Shown here: positions 59,946-64,000 of the stretch, one piece after another
Layout: the number at the start of each line of letters is the position of its first letter
How positions within the stretch are numbered: position 1 is the stretch's first letter
Assembly: GCA_964035545.1 (NCBI GenBank)
Contig: OZ037768.1
Coordinates: forward strand, 8,361,241-8,425,240
Reading direction: 5' to 3'
Length of the DNA: 64,000 nt
Source: Bugula neritina
Lineage: Eukaryota; Bryozoa; Gymnolaemata; Cheilostomatida; Bugulidae
Translations under genes and position numbers: made by a program
Notes under the pieces: model-generated
Databases searched by the model: none
What the model was told of the DNA's origin: nothing
The model's input: only the letters and a program-made list of their open reading frames with translations

Positions 59946-62125
59946 TGTAATGGTTTAATGCTTTAGATGTGTTAGATTAAATTATTACATCTGCTTGCAT
60001 TCATGCATTTAGTTTAAAGTGGGCATTTTATTTTCCTCCAGTAGTAAAACGTTTCTACGAAACAAATGTGCAATTTAGCACACACAAAATATTTTGTTTT
60101 ATTACTTTTGCAAAATATTGTGTGTTTATTTTATTGTAACAAAAAATTAATCCAAGTATTTTAAAAATTAACACTGATGAAAAAAGTGGTGCAGTGTGAG
60201 TGTATCGAAATTTTAGAAAACAATCGAGGATATTATAATAATTCTTCTAAACTTCCGTTCTAGTACTATTATCAGCAATAATATTAATATAATTCAGTTT
60301 TATTAATGGTTAATCATAATGACAATAATATATGTTTGACTCATTACTCAAAATGAATAGAATCAATGTTCTGTTATATTAATTGATGACTTAAGTTTGT
60401 TTGTCATTCTATTTATTGCTAATTGCGCTACACTTACACAGTTACTTCACTTACTAGTTACTAGTTACTAGTTAGACTTAGAGTTAGTGTTACACTCCTA
60501 ATCTAATCATTAGATTAGGCTAATGGCTAATACTAATGTAATATTAATAGTATAAGTAATAGTATACCATGTATAATAGTAATACTAATAGGCAGTATCT
60601 ATGAATATCTATGAATCTAGTTCTATTTCTTAGTTATTGTGATAAGTGATAGTCATGGTCATGGTGTTACACTTACAGTTAGTGTTACTCTTAAAGTTAA
60701 ACTTAATGGTATTCCAACACTTACAGTTGCCTGTTGGCTGTTATTCTAAGAGTAAGTTAGACTTGGAGTCTAAGTCTACTAGTACTAGCATTAGTTATTA
60801 GTTATTAGTTATTATTAATGTTAATATTAAGTTTAATATTTGTAAAAATATTTAGTTAGTGATATAATAATATCAATTATTGAATCATAAAATTAAATGT
60901 AATTAATGATTATTGTTCTTTTAATATTATATCTTTATGATACTAAATATTGTAGTAACACTAACTGTTACTGCAACTGCAAGACTAAGATAACAAAACA
61001 TATTATTTATCACTAAGTTTAATTACTAAATAAATTGAACTTGTTTGAGAGCATCTAATTTAAAGCTACTCTATTCATGAATTATGAATAGCATTGCATG
61101 ATTGTGATCATGAAACTGAAAGTAAAAACCAAAGGGAAAAGTAGTTAAACTTGATTACTATTAAACTAAGAGTCACTCAATAGATTTAGTGTTTTTTATT
61201 ATTGGCTTTAGGTCAAGCAAGTTGAAGTAATTTTAAATTGTATTTAGTCACAGTCTTATTTTTGGTTTTTATTTATAAAACACGGTTTCAATTGATTTAT
61301 ATGTGTAGGTTCCTCTCATTTTTGATGATTGCATTATGACAGTTGTGAGATTTAGATCAATTTAAAAATTAATAGTAATTGTATAAATATCTTGTATGAC
61401 AATGACTAGTAAATTAATTGTGAAATATTATTAAATAATAACATATTGAGTCCTAAAGCATATATTTTACTATTTATTACTATAATAAAATTTAGCCTAC
61501 ATCTGTCAAATCTTAGACTAAGTAGTAAGCACAATTACACATAATAGTTATATTTACAGTACTACCAAGCTTTAATTATGGCTCCTAGTAACATTTTTGC
61601 ATATATTTGTACATTGCAAGTTTCATAAATGGTTTTAATTAAGTTTTTGTCTGTATAGATACTCATTCAAACTGTGTATAAGATACTAAAACTCATGACG
61701 AAGCATTATTGTGGAAGAATAAGAATTTAATAATAATTCAGTAATTGTATATATTTTGTTGTTTCATTAACCGGCTAATCTTACAACTAAATACTGGCAT
61801 GTCAATAAATAAATTATTTACATAAATATAGCCGATTGGTAATAAAAATTTTTGCAGGTTATCATGCATTACAGCAGCTATCTGTTTGACATTATGTTGG
61901 TGAATTGTATTTTCTAGGCCCATAGCAAGATGTATAATTTATAGCATAATTTATCAAAGAGATTTTTCGTTTTACATGCTACCATTTTATCTACATGAAC
62001 GTAATGGAAACTATCATTTTAACCATTTATTTTTAATCTTTCTTAAAATATGATTTGTTTAATATTAATCATTGGTGTTTGATGCTAGCTGAAAGTCCTT
62101 TCCAAATATTTTGTAGCATTCTGGC
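59946..62125. other. Divergent intergenic region between RanBP1 and the OSBPL1A-like gene
   Basis: Very AT-rich. It includes both promoters and a cryptic simple-sequence region at about 60420-60850. An acceptor-like TTTTGTAG ends at 62116, just before the OSBPL1A ATG, suggesting an upstream non-coding exon. Confidence 0.5.
60420..60850. repeat. Cryptic ACT/TTAGT simple sequence
   Basis: Shuffled TTAGTTACTAGTTA, GTTAGTGTTACACT and AATAGTAATACTAATA words without a regular period. Confidence 0.7.
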
Positions 62126-63053
<928 letters not shown>

Positions 63054-64000
63054 GTTTGTTAATATATATATTTCTGGTGAAATCACAACAAATATTATAA
63101 AAACCTTTTCACAATTGAAAAAGTTATTTTGAGACTTTACTGTAGTTTTGTAAAAAATTAAGTGGTTTAGGCTGAATAAGTGAGTTACATTCCTCAACAC
63201 TTGTCATTAGGTAAAAGACTTGCACGCTATCGTTATGTATGTGTTACTCACCAGCTAGTCAAGTTCTAAGTAATCAACACTTTGGGCTTATCTACATTCT
63301 AGGCTGTTTATAACTATAATACTTTATAGCTATATTGCTATACATACTATTATTAAGTTATGCAGTTTCTAATATAATTATATATTAATATTATATTATA
63401 TTATATTACTCACCAGCTAGTCAAGTTCTAAGTGATCAACACCTTGGTCCTATTCTAGGCTGTTTATAGCTATACATACTATTGTCAAGCTCTGAAGTTT
63501 CTATTATTTGATCATATATAACACATAATACAGTAGAGTTTAGACCATAGCTGTATGCGTGAACAACAATAAGCCAATACAACAGCCATACTATTTGTTG
63601 TTATAGTCTATAGCTGAAAATATTGATTTTCATTCTAAAGTTATATTTAGGTTGCTAATTAGTCACCTGGTCAATTGTTACCAACGAAAAGTTCTATTAG
63701 TGACTATCCAAATAGTCTAAAATGTTTAATAACCAGTGTCCAAGCCAATTAAAAGATTAGCATAAAAATCTAGGTTCTTGGACATGGTTTGGTTGTAATG
63801 GCTGTAATGAAATTTAATAATTGGTAATTAAAATTTCTTTACACATGTTTAGTTTCCTATGAGGTCAACTAGTTATATTTTGGTGGATAACATTCGTGTA
63901 TATATAAGTCCTATACAGTTTCTAAGCATTAAAAAACTAAAACTTTGAAAAGGGTAATAAAATATTTGAAGATGTTGTTAATGTTGGTTGGTGCTGCTTT
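63054..64000. other. Intron of the OSBPL1A-like gene with a direct repeat
   Basis: No further exon was recognised. An ~80-base segment containing ACTCACCAGCTAGTCAAGTT occurs twice, at about 63242-63320 and 63403-63480. Confidence 0.6.

Overview
The window is nuclear DNA of an invertebrate animal. Every recognisable gene is split by GT-AG introns, the background is AT-rich, and microsatellites (TA, CA/GT, GA) and tRNA-derived SINEs are common. All conserved genes are metazoan. A lophotrochozoan such as a bryozoan or mollusc is a guess from general character; no diagnostic sequence was seen. All coding models below were assembled by hand from the sequence by matching splice sites and codon phase across each junction.

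Layout, left to right. The 3' terminal exon of an unidentified plus-strand gene (911-1104) is followed by a complete seven-exon minus-strand C11orf54/DUF1907 ester-hydrolase homologue (1759-7548, 316 aa). Three tandem minus-strand paralogues follow (8331-12297, 12965-16824, 20877-25039). Each has five exons and the same intron phases (2,1,1,2), and encodes a signal peptide, an NHL-type beta-propeller ectodomain, a Ser/Thr/Pro-rich stalk, one transmembrane helix and a tyrosine-rich cytoplasmic tail. I recognise no characterised family with this architecture; it is the best candidate here for an undescribed receptor-like system.

Next come two tandem plus-strand class I fructose-bisphosphate aldolase genes (27771-32297, 366 aa; 35374-39728, 364 aa). 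They are clearly diverged except for exon 5, which differs at only 3 of 187 bases and looks gene-converted. A plus-strand SLC7 (L-type) amino-acid transporter light chain of 11 coding exons (41037-48702, 493 aa) follows. A minus-strand gene (49425-53172) encodes an unrecognised protein with an MGC-type lipidation N-terminus, a Gln-rich coiled coil and Glu/Tyr repeats; its model includes a 10-nt microexon. Then come a plus-strand ERp29/Windbeutel-like ER protein ending in HDEL (54315-56246, 265 aa), a minus-strand RanBP1 (56900-59945, 195 aa), and the first three exons of a plus-strand OSBPL1A-like ankyrin-repeat gene that runs off the right end (62126 onward).

The conserved genes are unrelated housekeeping functions (glycolysis, amino-acid transport, ER folding, Ran cycle, sterol/lipid transport) and do not form a pathway. 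Gaps and introns hold SINEs, a foldback MITE-like element, minisatellites, a dispersed unclassified repeat and cryptic ACT/AGT-rich simple sequence.
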